Origin: Flavobacterium sp. CG_23.5
GTDB taxonomy: Bacteria; Bacteroidota; Bacteroidia; Flavobacteriales; Flavobacteriaceae
Direction: 5' to 3'
DNA length: 64,000 nucleotides
Assembly (NCBI RefSeq): GCF_017875765.1
Contig: NZ_JAGGNA010000001.1
Location: forward strand, 1-64,000
Shown: piece after piece, positions 16,729 through 25,885 of the stretch
Layout of the letters: every line of letters starts with the position of its first letter
Numbering within the stretch: position 1 is the stretch's first letter
Program-made: the position numbers and the translations under genes
Notes under the pieces: generated by a model
Database searches by the model: none
What the model was told of the DNA's origin: nothing
The model's input: only the letters and a program-made list of their open reading frames with translations

Positions 16729-17940
16729 ATGGCATCTATCAAAATTGGAGCAATTTTTTCTCTAAAAAACCACCCTTACACTATTGGAAATACTGACGTT
16801 AAAATATCTGCACTTGCTCAGATGACACCACCATTATTAGTCGTTACAGAAATTTTAAATAATGTTAAAGAATTTGACACAGAAACTGGTGATAGAAAAA
16901 ATAAACAAATAAAATGTATTTTTTATTCTCACAAAACTCATAAATTTGAAAATTATTGGTTTAATCCAGAACAATTAACACCAATTACAGAAAAAAATAT
17001 TAATTCAACACTTTCTACTGATCATGACAATTTAGCTGAAATAGAAACTCGTGATGAAGATGTATTGACAAGTATAGGTATTGAATACAAAAAAACTACA
17101 TCTTTAGTTGATCTAAAAAAGGAGTTTTTAAACCGTCAAGTAATTTTAAAATCATGTGATTTCGAACTTGGAAAGCAAAAATCAACTTTTGAAAAAAATG
17201 GATATAAAACTTCTCAAAAAATTAATGCTCATTTAGATTTTGTACCTCCAGTACTCACGGTAATCGATGTAAAACAAAATGATGAGAAAATAACTCATAA
17301 TCCGAAGACCGGTAACCAAAAGAAGGTAAGTTCTTTCTTTTTATTAAAATGTAAATGGTACAACCCATCATTAGGTGGTTTTTCAGAAGATTTTTTACCT
17401 ATTGAAGCAGTAGATCTAATTCCTGAAATACAATCTATAAGTGCTATGAGCAATCTAATAGCAAGTAACAAATTGCTTCGATTTAGTCTTGAAAATCCCA
17501 TAGAACTTGAAAGTGGAATAGTCCTAAATCACACCTATCTTCAACTGATTGATCTAGAATTTAATCATTATAAATATAAATTGAAGTGCTTTGATTTTTT
17601 TACTAGTATTTATACTTTTATCGATTTATCAGAAGTTGATGTAGATGAAAACAAAATTAGTCTTGAAGATATTATTTCAGAAAAAATACCCGAGTACAAT
17701 AAAATCAAACAAAATTTTTCGTCTGTTAAAGAGTATGTATTTACAGCAAATGAATATTACAAAATAACTTACAGTGATGCGTTAGGTAAAGTTACTAAAA
17801 GAGTGATTTTAGTTAAGGAATTCATTAAAGATAAAATTGTTATTGCAGACTGCTTACTAAGAAATGGAGAAGAAAGACATTTCAAAATTGATAAAAGTAT
17901 TTTAAAAATAGAAGCATTAAAATCAGAGTTTTTTAAATAA
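16729..17940 (+). CDS. WYL-like protein with duplicated beta-rich domains
   Basis: A 403-residue protein. The C-terminus (about 345-400; YKITYSDALGKVTKRVILV, then IADCLLRNGEERHFKIDKS) fits a WYL-type ligand-binding domain. The N-terminal two thirds contain at least two related segments: PPLLVVTEI with DTETGDRKNKQIKC and later PPVLTVIDV with NPKTGNQKKVSSFF, each followed by an aromatic stretch and a PExLxPI-like end. No DNA-binding HTH is visible. WYL proteins often control or sense for defence genes. This one is transcribed away from the RT leader out of a shared ~60 bp promoter region and ends at a bidirectional terminator before hsdR. A role with the RT is inferred from position only. Confidence 0.6.
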   Translation: MASIKIGAIFSLKNHPYTIGNTDVKISALAQMTPPLLVVTEILNNVKEFDTETGDRKNKQIKCIFYSHKTHKFENYWFNPEQLTPITEKNINSTLSTDHDNLAEIETRDEDVLTSIGIEYKKTTSLVDLKKEFLNRQVILKSCDFELGKQKSTFEKNGYKTSQKINAHLDFVPPVLTVIDVKQNDEKITHNPKTGNQKKVSSFFLLKCKWYNPSLGGFSEDFLPIEAVDLIPEIQSISAMSNLIASNKLLRFSLENPIELESGIVLNHTYLQLIDLEFNHYKYKLKCFDFFTSIYTFIDLSEVDVDENKISLEDIISEKIPEYNKIKQNFSSVKEYVFTANEYYKITYSDALGKVTKRVILVKEFIKDKIVIADCLLRNGEERHFKIDKSILKIEALKSEFFK

Positions 17941-17960
17941 CAGCATTCGATTTACAAACA

Positions 17961-17997
17961 AAAAAAGGATTGATTTCATAAAATTAATCCTTTTTTT
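17961..17997. terminator. Bidirectional terminator between WYL-like gene and hsdR
   Basis: AAAAAAGGATT pairs with AATCCTTTTTT around a short AT-rich centre (ATTTCATAAAAT also partly pairs). The gene on the left (+) and hsdR on the right (-) converge here, and the A and T runs serve both directions. Confidence 0.8.
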
Positions 17998-18000
17998 GTT

Positions 18001-21000
18001 TTAACGTGCTTTATACACACTATTCCCGGCACCATAATAGTTAGAATAAATATGTTGATATATCGTAACGGTTTTGAGGCTTACTTCTTCGTCGGTGTAA
18101 ACTTCTTGAGGAAGCCATAGCAATTGATTGTAAATTTCACTTTTAACTTGTGCAGTCACTTCTCTTTTTTCTCTCCAATGATCGATCTTTAACTTTTCGG
18201 CTTTTAGTTTTTCTAAGGTTTCTGATGCTACTTTTTTAACTTGTTTAAGATCTTTACCTTCTAATTCTTTACCTTCTCTAAGTAAATCAAAAATAGCTAA
18301 AATTTCCTGGTCTTTCAAATTTTCTCTAATGGCTCGTTCTTCCTCAAAAGACAAATCGGTAACGTAATTACTTAATTTATCAAAGGTAGCAATCGTATCT
18401 TCCAAGGACTTCCCTTTGTTGTACTCTTCCACAATGTCTTTATACCTTTCATAAAAATCCAGTCGTAGCGGATTTTCTTTGAGCATTTGCTGTAGTTTTT
18501 GATCTATGGCTTGTTGTAAATCATACACTAAAGTGTTTTTATTAGGAGCTTTTGCAAAAGCAGCTTTCAGTTTTTCAAAATCCAACTTACTTAAATCGAC
18601 GTATATTTCCTCTTCTATCTCATTTGTTCCGTCTTTTTCTAAATGCACGCTTGCGTTAACAATACTTTGCAGTTGCATCATAATTTCTGTTACATCTGCC
18701 GATTTTACGTTTTGATTAAGCAGATTGTAAATAGCATCTATAGCATTAAATTCTCTGATGTATGATTTGGCCTGTTCTTCAGGAAATAAGGCTTTGTACT
18801 TTCTAAAAACACTGCGCGCCATCATTTCAAAACTCGTGCGGGTGGTTTCATTTAAACAAATACAATCTCCTGCATTCTTCAGTAAACTAATTTTTTCCAT
18901 GGGTTTCACATTAAAAAGTGTAGAGAGTTTGAAATCTAATGTTTTCAAATAATCCTTAACCTCTTTAATGGCTTGCTGTAACTGTTTTTCTAAATCAGCA
19001 ATTTCTTCAACGGCTTTACCAGTTCCTTTTCCTTGAGTCCCTTTTCCGCCTTGTCCATATACAGAGTAGGCTTGTTCTAATTTTTTATACACGTTTCCGT
19101 AATCTACAATCAGCCCGTTTTCCTTTTCATCATCATACACACGGTTAGCTCTAGCAATAGTTTGCATGAGCGTATGTCCTTTGATAGGTTTATCTAGATA
19201 AACAGTAGAAACACATTGTGCATCAAAACCTGTAATCCACATGGCGCAAACTATAGCTAAACGGAATGGATTTTCAGCATCTTTAAATTCTTTTTCAAGA
19301 TTTCGTTCCACCATTTTACGGCGGTGCTGCTCAATGTCTAAATTCATTTTACGGAATTTATCCACCTCATTCTGCTCACTACTCACCACCACACATACTT
19401 CGGTTTCAGCAACCTTGTTATATTTTCTTTGTAATTCCTGGGCTTCTTGTTGGTCTTGCGCATTAGCAATTCGTCCTTCTAATTCTTTTAAATACAAAGG
19501 CCAATACTTGATGATCAATTGATGCATGCGTACTGCTGTAGGTTTATCCAATGCAACATACATGGCTTTACCTTGATAGCCTCTTTCATTAAAATGCCAA
19601 ACAAGATCTTTAGCAATATCATCCAGCCTGGTTTCGGCAGTTAGAATGGGGTAATTCTTTTGAAATAAATAGGCTAACTTTTTCTTTTTATCCTCGTCAA
19701 TATTTTCATCTTCGAGAACCTCAGCCATTTTATCATCTAGTTCAGGATTGTCTATTCCTAGTTTTTTTCCTCTATTGACATAAAGTAATGGTAAAGTTGC
19801 GTCATCGTCAATGGCGCGTTTAAAGTCGTAGATAGAAACATATTCCCCAAATATATTTTTGGTCAATTCTTCTTCGTCTTTTATAATTGGGGTTCCTGTA
19901 AAACCAAGATAAGAAGCATTGGGCAAACCAAAGAAACGCATGTTCCTTGCATAGGTTCCGCCTTGTGTACGGTGCGCTTCATCTGAAATTACAATGATAT
20001 TTTTACGATCTGTAATCAGTGGGTATTCTGATTCTTTTTCGGGATCAATCGAGAATTTATGAATAAGGGTAAATACATAACGGTGGTTTTCTGAGAGTAA
20101 CTCCCTTAGATGGTCCCGTCCCGTCATTCCTTTTTTATTACCTGAAACGATGTTTTTGTCGTTGACGATTCCGGCACCAGAGAAGGTGTCATACAGTTGA
20201 TTTTCTAATTCGGTTCTGTCTACTGCAATCAAAAAAGTATAAGCACCGCCAAATTTACGATGTACTTTTTCACATAAAAAAACCATCGAATACGATTTTC
20301 CACTTCCTTGCGTATGCCAATACACTCCTAGTTTCCCTTGAAGATCATCGATATTACTAACGTTTTCTAAAACTTTGTTTACTCCAATATACTGGTGATT
20401 TTTAGCCATTAATTTGACTACCTCGCCGCTATTTTCATCAAATAAAAGAAAGTTTTCAAATAAGTCCATTAAACGGTGTGGTGCGCAGGTACCACGTAAC
20501 ATGGTATCTAAGCTTACCACACCTTCTTGCTCTTCTTCGATACGTTTCCAATCCAAAAAGAATTTATACGGACTCGTTACCGTTCCTACTTTGCTATCTA
20601 ATCCATTACTTAAAATAATAAAAGCATTAGTGTGAAACACTTGTGTAATGGTATCTTTATAATCATTAATATTGTCGTTATACGCATTGCGTAAATCACT
20701 ATGGTGTGCTTTGAGTTCAAAGAAAACTAACGGAATACCATTTACAAAACCAATTACATCCGGGCGACGACTGTACAACTCGCCTACTATTTCTAATTGG
20801 CGTACTGCTAAGAAATCATTATTGGCGTAATTATTATAATCAAATATTTTGAGCTTCTTTTTGATCAGCTCGCCTTTATCATTGGTATAACTTACTGGAA
20901 TGCCGTTTTTGAGTAGGTCGTATTTCTCTTTATTAATGCTACCTAATTTTTTATCTGCTACTTTTTGAGCTAGAATTTCATACGCTTGCTCATATGCTGA

Positions 21001-21204
21001 AAGCGGAATACCAACATTGAGTGTGGCCAAAGCCGCAATAACGTAACGCTTTAAAATCACTTCTGATTTGTTTTCACGGCCCAAAAGTCCTTGTTCGCCA
21101 AAACTTTCTTTGGTCCAAGCCGTAACCACTTTCCATCCCAACTCTTCCAATACATCTTGAGTGGCTTGTTCTATAAGGGCGTCTTCTGAATATTCGTAGC
21201 TCAT
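18001..21204 (-). CDS. hsdR: Type I restriction enzyme, R (motor/nuclease) subunit
   Basis: 1067 residues, normal length. The N-terminal nuclease site RRPDVIGF...PLVFFELK (about 149-170) gives the PD-ExK residues. The SF2 translocase follows: Walker A HTQGSGKS (about 298), DEAH in VISDEAHRTQGG (about 406), TGTP in LGFTGTP, and QTIARANR motif VI. The C-terminal helical region (about 870-1067) binds HsdM/HsdS. The complex reels in and cuts DNA unmodified at the HsdS target. It is the last gene of an operon starting at hsdM, and unusually it is separated from hsdS by an unknown gene and mcrBC. Confidence 0.95.
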   Translation of the reverse strand: MSYEYSEDALIEQATQDVLEELGWKVVTAWTKESFGEQGLLGRENKSEVILKRYVIAALATLNVGIPLSAYEQAYEILAQKVADKKLGSINKEKYDLLKNGIPVSYTNDKGELIKKKLKIFDYNNYANNDFLAVRQLEIVGELYSRRPDVIGFVNGIPLVFFELKAHHSDLRNAYNDNINDYKDTITQVFHTNAFIILSNGLDSKVGTVTSPYKFFLDWKRIEEEQEGVVSLDTMLRGTCAPHRLMDLFENFLLFDENSGEVVKLMAKNHQYIGVNKVLENVSNIDDLQGKLGVYWHTQGSGKSYSMVFLCEKVHRKFGGAYTFLIAVDRTELENQLYDTFSGAGIVNDKNIVSGNKKGMTGRDHLRELLSENHRYVFTLIHKFSIDPEKESEYPLITDRKNIIVISDEAHRTQGGTYARNMRFFGLPNASYLGFTGTPIIKDEEELTKNIFGEYVSIYDFKRAIDDDATLPLLYVNRGKKLGIDNPELDDKMAEVLEDENIDEDKKKKLAYLFQKNYPILTAETRLDDIAKDLVWHFNERGYQGKAMYVALDKPTAVRMHQLIIKYWPLYLKELEGRIANAQDQQEAQELQRKYNKVAETEVCVVVSSEQNEVDKFRKMNLDIEQHRRKMVERNLEKEFKDAENPFRLAIVCAMWITGFDAQCVSTVYLDKPIKGHTLMQTIARANRVYDDEKENGLIVDYGNVYKKLEQAYSVYGQGGKGTQGKGTGKAVEEIADLEKQLQQAIKEVKDYLKTLDFKLSTLFNVKPMEKISLLKNAGDCICLNETTRTSFEMMARSVFRKYKALFPEEQAKSYIREFNAIDAIYNLLNQNVKSADVTEIMMQLQSIVNASVHLEKDGTNEIEEEIYVDLSKLDFEKLKAAFAKAPNKNTLVYDLQQAIDQKLQQMLKENPLRLDFYERYKDIVEEYNKGKSLEDTIATFDKLSNYVTDLSFEEERAIRENLKDQEILAIFDLLREGKELEGKDLKQVKKVASETLEKLKAEKLKIDHWREKREVTAQVKSEIYNQLLWLPQEVYTDEEVSLKTVTIYQHIYSNYYGAGNSVYKAR

Positions 21205-21218
21205 ATCTATTCTTTTAC

Positions 21219-22640
21219 TTACTTACCATAACTAATTTCAAACTTAGCAATCAGGTATTCAATTCTGGATAAAAATTCATTCTCACTTCTTGCAATATCC
21301 TGCATTGTCATTCCTTTTTGAATAAAAACACCATCGACCACAAAGGAATGTACATTGTTGTCATTCCCAAAAAGACTTTTTGAATGTGCTTTTTCTGTAT
21401 TTATATTCTGAGAAAAAGGAAACAATAATCCCCCAAACAAAACATTAGGTTGGTAATATTGAATGTACGAGTGAATCTGGTAAAAATCAGAACGATCCAC
21501 ATCCTTTTTAATACTTCTCATTTTTTTAAATTTAGCATCAAAAACAATCACTTCATTCGTTTCCTTATGTCTCATCACTAAATCGGGAAACATTTTACGA
21601 CCGTAAAACATACTCTTATACACCAGTAGTTCTTCTTGACCATTTACATACCAATCGGTAAAATGCCTGCTTAACAATTTTTCAAGATAGACTTCAAACA
21701 GTTGAGAAATATCAAACAAATAGCCTGTAGTAGCTAAACTGTCTTTTTGATTTAAAGTTTCTAAACTCTGGTCTTTTAAAATAATTTCGGCATAGGTCAA
21801 TACATTTTTGAAAGGACCAAACATAGGATTCTGAAGTACACTGTGCTTTTTAGCTTTATCAATTGTTGTATGTTGTGCATATATACCAGAATAACTTTGT
21901 TTTAACAACTGATAGACACCATGAATTTTTCTATGAATCTCTTTACCGAAACTTTGTTCTAATTTTTTGCAAGCAAGATACAACACATCAACAATTTCTT
22001 GAACATATACTTGTTCTCTAAACGATGTAGTTAATTTTCCTTGAAACGGAAAATCATGTTTTAAATAGGCATTAACATCAATTTTCCCTCTTACTTTATG
22101 GCTGCGCTGCGTTTGGGTTTGGTACACTTTGGGCAAACCCATTACCGATGCTTTTTCTAGCGCTTGGATAAACAAATAAGCTATAATATTCTGAAACTCG
22201 TTCGTCTTGTTTGATTTGGATGCTTTGGCTTCTTGATTATCAATGTACACATCATTGATAAAGTTTAGCATTCTATTCAAAAAAGTTTCACCGTAAGCTG
22301 TGCTAATATTAAACTGACAACCTTTGTGATATAAAACACCTGCAAACAATCCTGTTTGAATGATATATTTTCGTCCTTCGGTTGGATGCTCTTTGGCATA
22401 CAATTTCATAATAAGTTGTGGGTCTTCCTCTAGTTTATTGCGATTGTTTTTAAAGCCAAAGATTTGTACTTGCTCTAAGGATTTATTTTCAGTCGTAAAT
22501 TCATAAGTTGAAGCAAATAAATTGTTCTTTATTTGTTCAACATCTCTGTTTGTGCGCACACCAAATTGCTCCCTTAACCCAATTTCGGTTAAAGCAGCTT
22601 CTTCATAAAAATTATGATTGGTTTGTACAGTTATACGCAT
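21219..22640 (-). CDS. mcrC: McrC family nuclease subunit
   Basis: 473 residues. The C-terminal PD-(D/E)xK nuclease core is visible as MFPDLVMRHK and VIVFDAKFKKM (about 345-370). The large N-terminal region fits McrC proteins that activate McrB and cleave DNA once McrB has recognised modified bases. Its ATG overlaps the mcrB stop by 1 bp, so translation is coupled. hsdR starts 15 bp downstream. Confidence 0.9.
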   Translation of the reverse strand: MRITVQTNHNFYEEAALTEIGLREQFGVRTNRDVEQIKNNLFASTYEFTTENKSLEQVQIFGFKNNRNKLEEDPQLIMKLYAKEHPTEGRKYIIQTGLFAGVLYHKGCQFNISTAYGETFLNRMLNFINDVYIDNQEAKASKSNKTNEFQNIIAYLFIQALEKASVMGLPKVYQTQTQRSHKVRGKIDVNAYLKHDFPFQGKLTTSFREQVYVQEIVDVLYLACKKLEQSFGKEIHRKIHGVYQLLKQSYSGIYAQHTTIDKAKKHSVLQNPMFGPFKNVLTYAEIILKDQSLETLNQKDSLATTGYLFDISQLFEVYLEKLLSRHFTDWYVNGQEELLVYKSMFYGRKMFPDLVMRHKETNEVIVFDAKFKKMRSIKKDVDRSDFYQIHSYIQYYQPNVLFGGLLFPFSQNINTEKAHSKSLFGNDNNVHSFVVDGVFIQKGMTMQDIARSENEFLSRIEYLIAKFEISYGK

Positions 22641-24772
22641 TAAACTTTTCCTTTAAAAGGTTTTGTAAATTCCTCTAAAGCATTTTGTAACTTGTCGTCT
22701 AATTCACTTTCGGCAAACATGGCTCTAAGGTATTCCTTTAGCGTAGGACTTAAATGCAATTGAAATAAGCTTTCTAGATTCTTAATCGAAATTTCTTTTC
22801 TGCTGGCCATAGCAGTCATTTTCATAAAGAAAGAATGTCCAAATTCATACGATTTCCCTAAGCCAAGTTGTATGTTGATATAGTCGTTTAATTTTTGACA
22901 AGCTTTTACATAGGTATCAATATTGGTAAAATCTTCACCATTTTTAAACTTAGTCTCTTCTATAACCTCGTAATCACAGTCTTTTCTGATCCATTTGAAT
23001 CTTCGGCGTAAAGCCAAATCAAAGGCATCAATACTTTTATCCACATCATTCATCATTCCTATGAAAAATACATTATTAGGCACGCCAAAATAAGCATTAC
23101 CCTCTTGAAAATGATACGCTAATTCTTCTCTAGAAGGATCTTCTTTTACCATTTCTTCGATTAAAGTGGAATACTGCGTTTTGATTAAATTTTCATCATT
23201 TTTATTTTGAACATCATGACGGTAGTCTTTTTCCAAGCACAATAAGGTTTCTCCAAATACAGAGGAAAGGTTGGCTCTGTTGATCTCATCAACTACAAAG
23301 TAAAACTTCTTGCTTGGATTTGCTTTGGCTTTTTTGCAAAAGCGCTTAAAAATACCATCAACCAATTCAAACTTAATGTTTCCGTCTGGCGTTACGCCTT
23401 TCGGCTTAATACCTTCAATAAAATCTTCGTAGGTAAAAGAAGGGTGAAACTGTACAAACTCATACCTACTTCTATCACCTTGACAAATAAAATCTAAACT
23501 TTGTTTTACAGCATAGGTTTTACCCGTACCTGGAGGACCATACAAAATTACGTTTGGTGTATTTTCATCTGCAATACTCTGAGTGTTAGCATACCTCCAT
23601 AAAAACCAAGATAGTAAAACCGATTCTACTACATTGTCCTTATCTAGTGCTAATATTTCGTTGGCTACTAGACGTATCTCATGGTTTTTACCTAGGTTCG
23701 TCGCTTCGGCACTTTCTACAAATTCGGCATGTAAAATATCAATAATGCTATTCGAATAGATAAACAAAAAATCGCCTTTTTTGTCCAATACTGCCATTTT
23801 ACGCAATATCTGCTTCGCAGCGTAATTGCTGTTTTCTACCGCATCAACTTTTTCTCTACTGTCATGAGTTTTGACAATTTTTTCTAAAATGGGTATTACA
23901 TTCTCCGTGAAAAAAGATAAAGATTTATCCTTTTCATATTTATTAAACCCTTTATCAGTAGCTTTCAATTCTCTACGAATAGTATAAGTTAACTCATCAC
24001 TATTCAATTTTATTTCGAAATTATTTGAATTCCCAGGTTTAGAAGATCCAAAAACACTCTTGGTATCTCTTTCTAAAAAATTACACATATAACTCCCTGG
24101 CATAATAGCAGTATCTGCATCTTTACGATTGGTATATTCGTCTAGATTTAGCGAGCCATCTTCAATTTTGCTGCGATATTGTTGCCATTCCGTTGCCAGT
24201 TTAATGGCTTCGTCATTAATTTCAGTTTTATCTTTGTCTGTGAATTTATCTTTAAATTTAATCCACATGTTTTTGATTTCCGACTGTCTTTCGGGACTCA
24301 ATTTTATATTATCCATAAGTGTTTCCATTCTTTTGTTACAAATAGCATTTTGAAGTTTGTTTACAATGCCCAAGTCTTTTGAATTTTCATTAGGTTTTAG
24401 GGCATACAAAGTAGCAGGTTGTTTCGATTCTCCCCAAGTACTATCAATAAAATCTAATCCTAATTTATCTAATTCTTTTCTTGAAATGCAATTTTTTAAT
24501 TTTCTATTTTGAGCTATACTTGGCGTCTTAATTAAATGTTCCCATTTAGCGCCTGAAGAAACAACACCACATAAATAGGGTGCTTTATTCGAATTTTGAC
24601 CCTGAGCCAGTAAAATAATATCACCTATTTGAATACCATTTTTAAATAATTCCCCAAATTTATGATCATCATTGTAACCTATAAAAGCATAACCTAGCTC
24701 TTGAATCGCATTTTTCCACTCTGATTCATTTTCTCCATTTTTCACATTAGGAGATAACATCCAATATTTCAT
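22640..24772 (-). CDS. mcrB: McrB family GTPase with N-terminal EVE-like reader domain
   Basis: 710 residues. The N-terminus (about 1-140; KYWMLSPNVKNGENESEWKN, GDIILLAQGQ, YLCGVVSSG) resembles EVE/YTH-like modified-base readers. The C-terminal AAA+ module has Walker A GPPGTGKT (about 410), Walker B FVVDEINRA (about 494) and MMNDVDKS (about 574) at the position of the McrB signature MNTADRS. Family knowledge: McrB binds modified cytosine sites, hydrolyses GTP and drives McrC. Here the signature keeps only MN, D and S, so nucleotide preference should not be assumed. It is nested inside the type I locus. Confidence 0.92.
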   Translation of the reverse strand: MKYWMLSPNVKNGENESEWKNAIQELGYAFIGYNDDHKFGELFKNGIQIGDIILLAQGQNSNKAPYLCGVVSSGAKWEHLIKTPSIAQNRKLKNCISRKELDKLGLDFIDSTWGESKQPATLYALKPNENSKDLGIVNKLQNAICNKRMETLMDNIKLSPERQSEIKNMWIKFKDKFTDKDKTEINDEAIKLATEWQQYRSKIEDGSLNLDEYTNRKDADTAIMPGSYMCNFLERDTKSVFGSSKPGNSNNFEIKLNSDELTYTIRRELKATDKGFNKYEKDKSLSFFTENVIPILEKIVKTHDSREKVDAVENSNYAAKQILRKMAVLDKKGDFLFIYSNSIIDILHAEFVESAEATNLGKNHEIRLVANEILALDKDNVVESVLLSWFLWRYANTQSIADENTPNVILYGPPGTGKTYAVKQSLDFICQGDRSRYEFVQFHPSFTYEDFIEGIKPKGVTPDGNIKFELVDGIFKRFCKKAKANPSKKFYFVVDEINRANLSSVFGETLLCLEKDYRHDVQNKNDENLIKTQYSTLIEEMVKEDPSREELAYHFQEGNAYFGVPNNVFFIGMMNDVDKSIDAFDLALRRRFKWIRKDCDYEVIEETKFKNGEDFTNIDTYVKACQKLNDYINIQLGLGKSYEFGHSFFMKMTAMASRKEISIKNLESLFQLHLSPTLKEYLRAMFAESELDDKLQNALEEFTKPFKGKV

Positions 24773-24774
24773 AA

Positions 24775-24897
24775 TTACTTAGTAGTTTGTATCGTTTCCA
24801 ACTCTTCCCCAACTTGTCCCGTAATTGTATCCACATCAATCATCCCACTCATTAACCTTGGTAACAAAATATCTCGGGCTTCTTTGAGTAATTCAAG
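24775..24897 (-). pseudogene. hsdS C-terminal remnant
   Basis: The frame reads LELLKEARDILLPRLMSGMI, then DVDTITGQVGEELETIQTTK and TAA. The intact HsdS ends LLKEARDILLPRLMSGMIDV followed by EELQIETLQTT. Over 58 bp (24831-24888 versus 25921-25978) only two bases differ. No start or specificity domain remains. It marks a former second hsdS or a recombination scar between hsdS genes, and lies directly upstream of mcrB. Confidence 0.8.
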
Positions 24898-24972
24898 GTT
24901 TAGACAGCTAGAAATTGGCGATTCCTAGAAATAATAGCATTAGTCACCTATTATTTTTTTTAATGGATAGGC

Positions 24973-25878
24973 CTATTTTTCCAATTTTTCCAATGTCAAT
25001 TTCAATACCTCTTCATCTATATCTTTCTCTAATTGTAATAGAGGTGATTCGTCTAAAGCATTAAAGTTTTGAAAAATATCGACATACAGCGTTCTGAATT
25101 TTTTTGGATTTTCAACTTTATACGTTTTGATATAATCAGTTACTTGCGCCCCTGCAATAATTGGATTGACATAATAGTAAAAGTCATCGTCATGCATTGC
25201 TTGCTCAAGATCATTATAATTTTCAGCTATGACCTCAGCAAAATCATAGGTAAATAAGTTTCTAAAACTTTCAGACTTGCTCTTTAGCACGGTTTTTTCA
25301 AAAGCCCATGCATAGGCCTTACAATAAATGTCAGCATATACGCCACCTGCTTTCTCTTTTGCATATACTTGTGAATACAGAAATGACTTGCCTTTTGACC
25401 GCTCCTTGTTAAATACATCAATATAGGTCTCCGACTTTTCGATACCTCTTTCCGAGAGAACTCCTTCGTCAATTAAATTAATATAATAGTTTACCTGCAT
25501 GGGGTCTGTAATTCCTAATGATTTACAATGTATGATAAGTTCATTTTGAGCCCATAAGGGGTCGATTTCTTTTATATCCTGATATGTATTGTATATAATA
25601 GAGTCTTCTTCTTCACAAGAAAATGCGTATTCATGAGCCCACTTTGCTGAATGTCCTTTGTCAAGCTGTTTCAAAAAGATAGGCATGTAATATTCAAAAC
25701 AAAAATTTAATGCTCGTTCTGCAGGTGTACCCGCCTCATCCTCATTTCCAATGTAATCATTAAATGCCTGATTGTATTGCTCTATAAAATAATTTGCAAA
25801 TTCAGCATCTCCTTTTACTTTTGAATAAGCATTCATTAATTCTTCCACGGTATGCTTTGTATATATTGGTGTTTCCAT
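24973..25878 (-). CDS. Helical protein of unknown function inside the restriction operon
   Basis: 301 residues, strongly acidic and apparently all helical. It begins METPIYTKHTVEELMNAYSK and is rich in Tyr, Phe and Glu. I see no catalytic motif, signal peptide or membrane helix, and do not recognise the family. It starts 7 bp after the hsdS stop on the same strand and is followed by the hsdS remnant. Possible roles are an anti-restriction control factor or a specificity-linked accessory protein; neither is supported by sequence. Confidence 0.65.
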   Translation of the reverse strand: METPIYTKHTVEELMNAYSKVKGDAEFANYFIEQYNQAFNDYIGNEDEAGTPAERALNFCFEYYMPIFLKQLDKGHSAKWAHEYAFSCEEEDSIIYNTYQDIKEIDPLWAQNELIIHCKSLGITDPMQVNYYINLIDEGVLSERGIEKSETYIDVFNKERSKGKSFLYSQVYAKEKAGGVYADIYCKAYAWAFEKTVLKSKSESFRNLFTYDFAEVIAENYNDLEQAMHDDDFYYYVNPIIAGAQVTDYIKTYKVENPKKFRTLYVDIFQNFNALDESPLLQLEKDIDEEVLKLTLEKLEK

Positions 25879-25885
25879 ATTTTTT

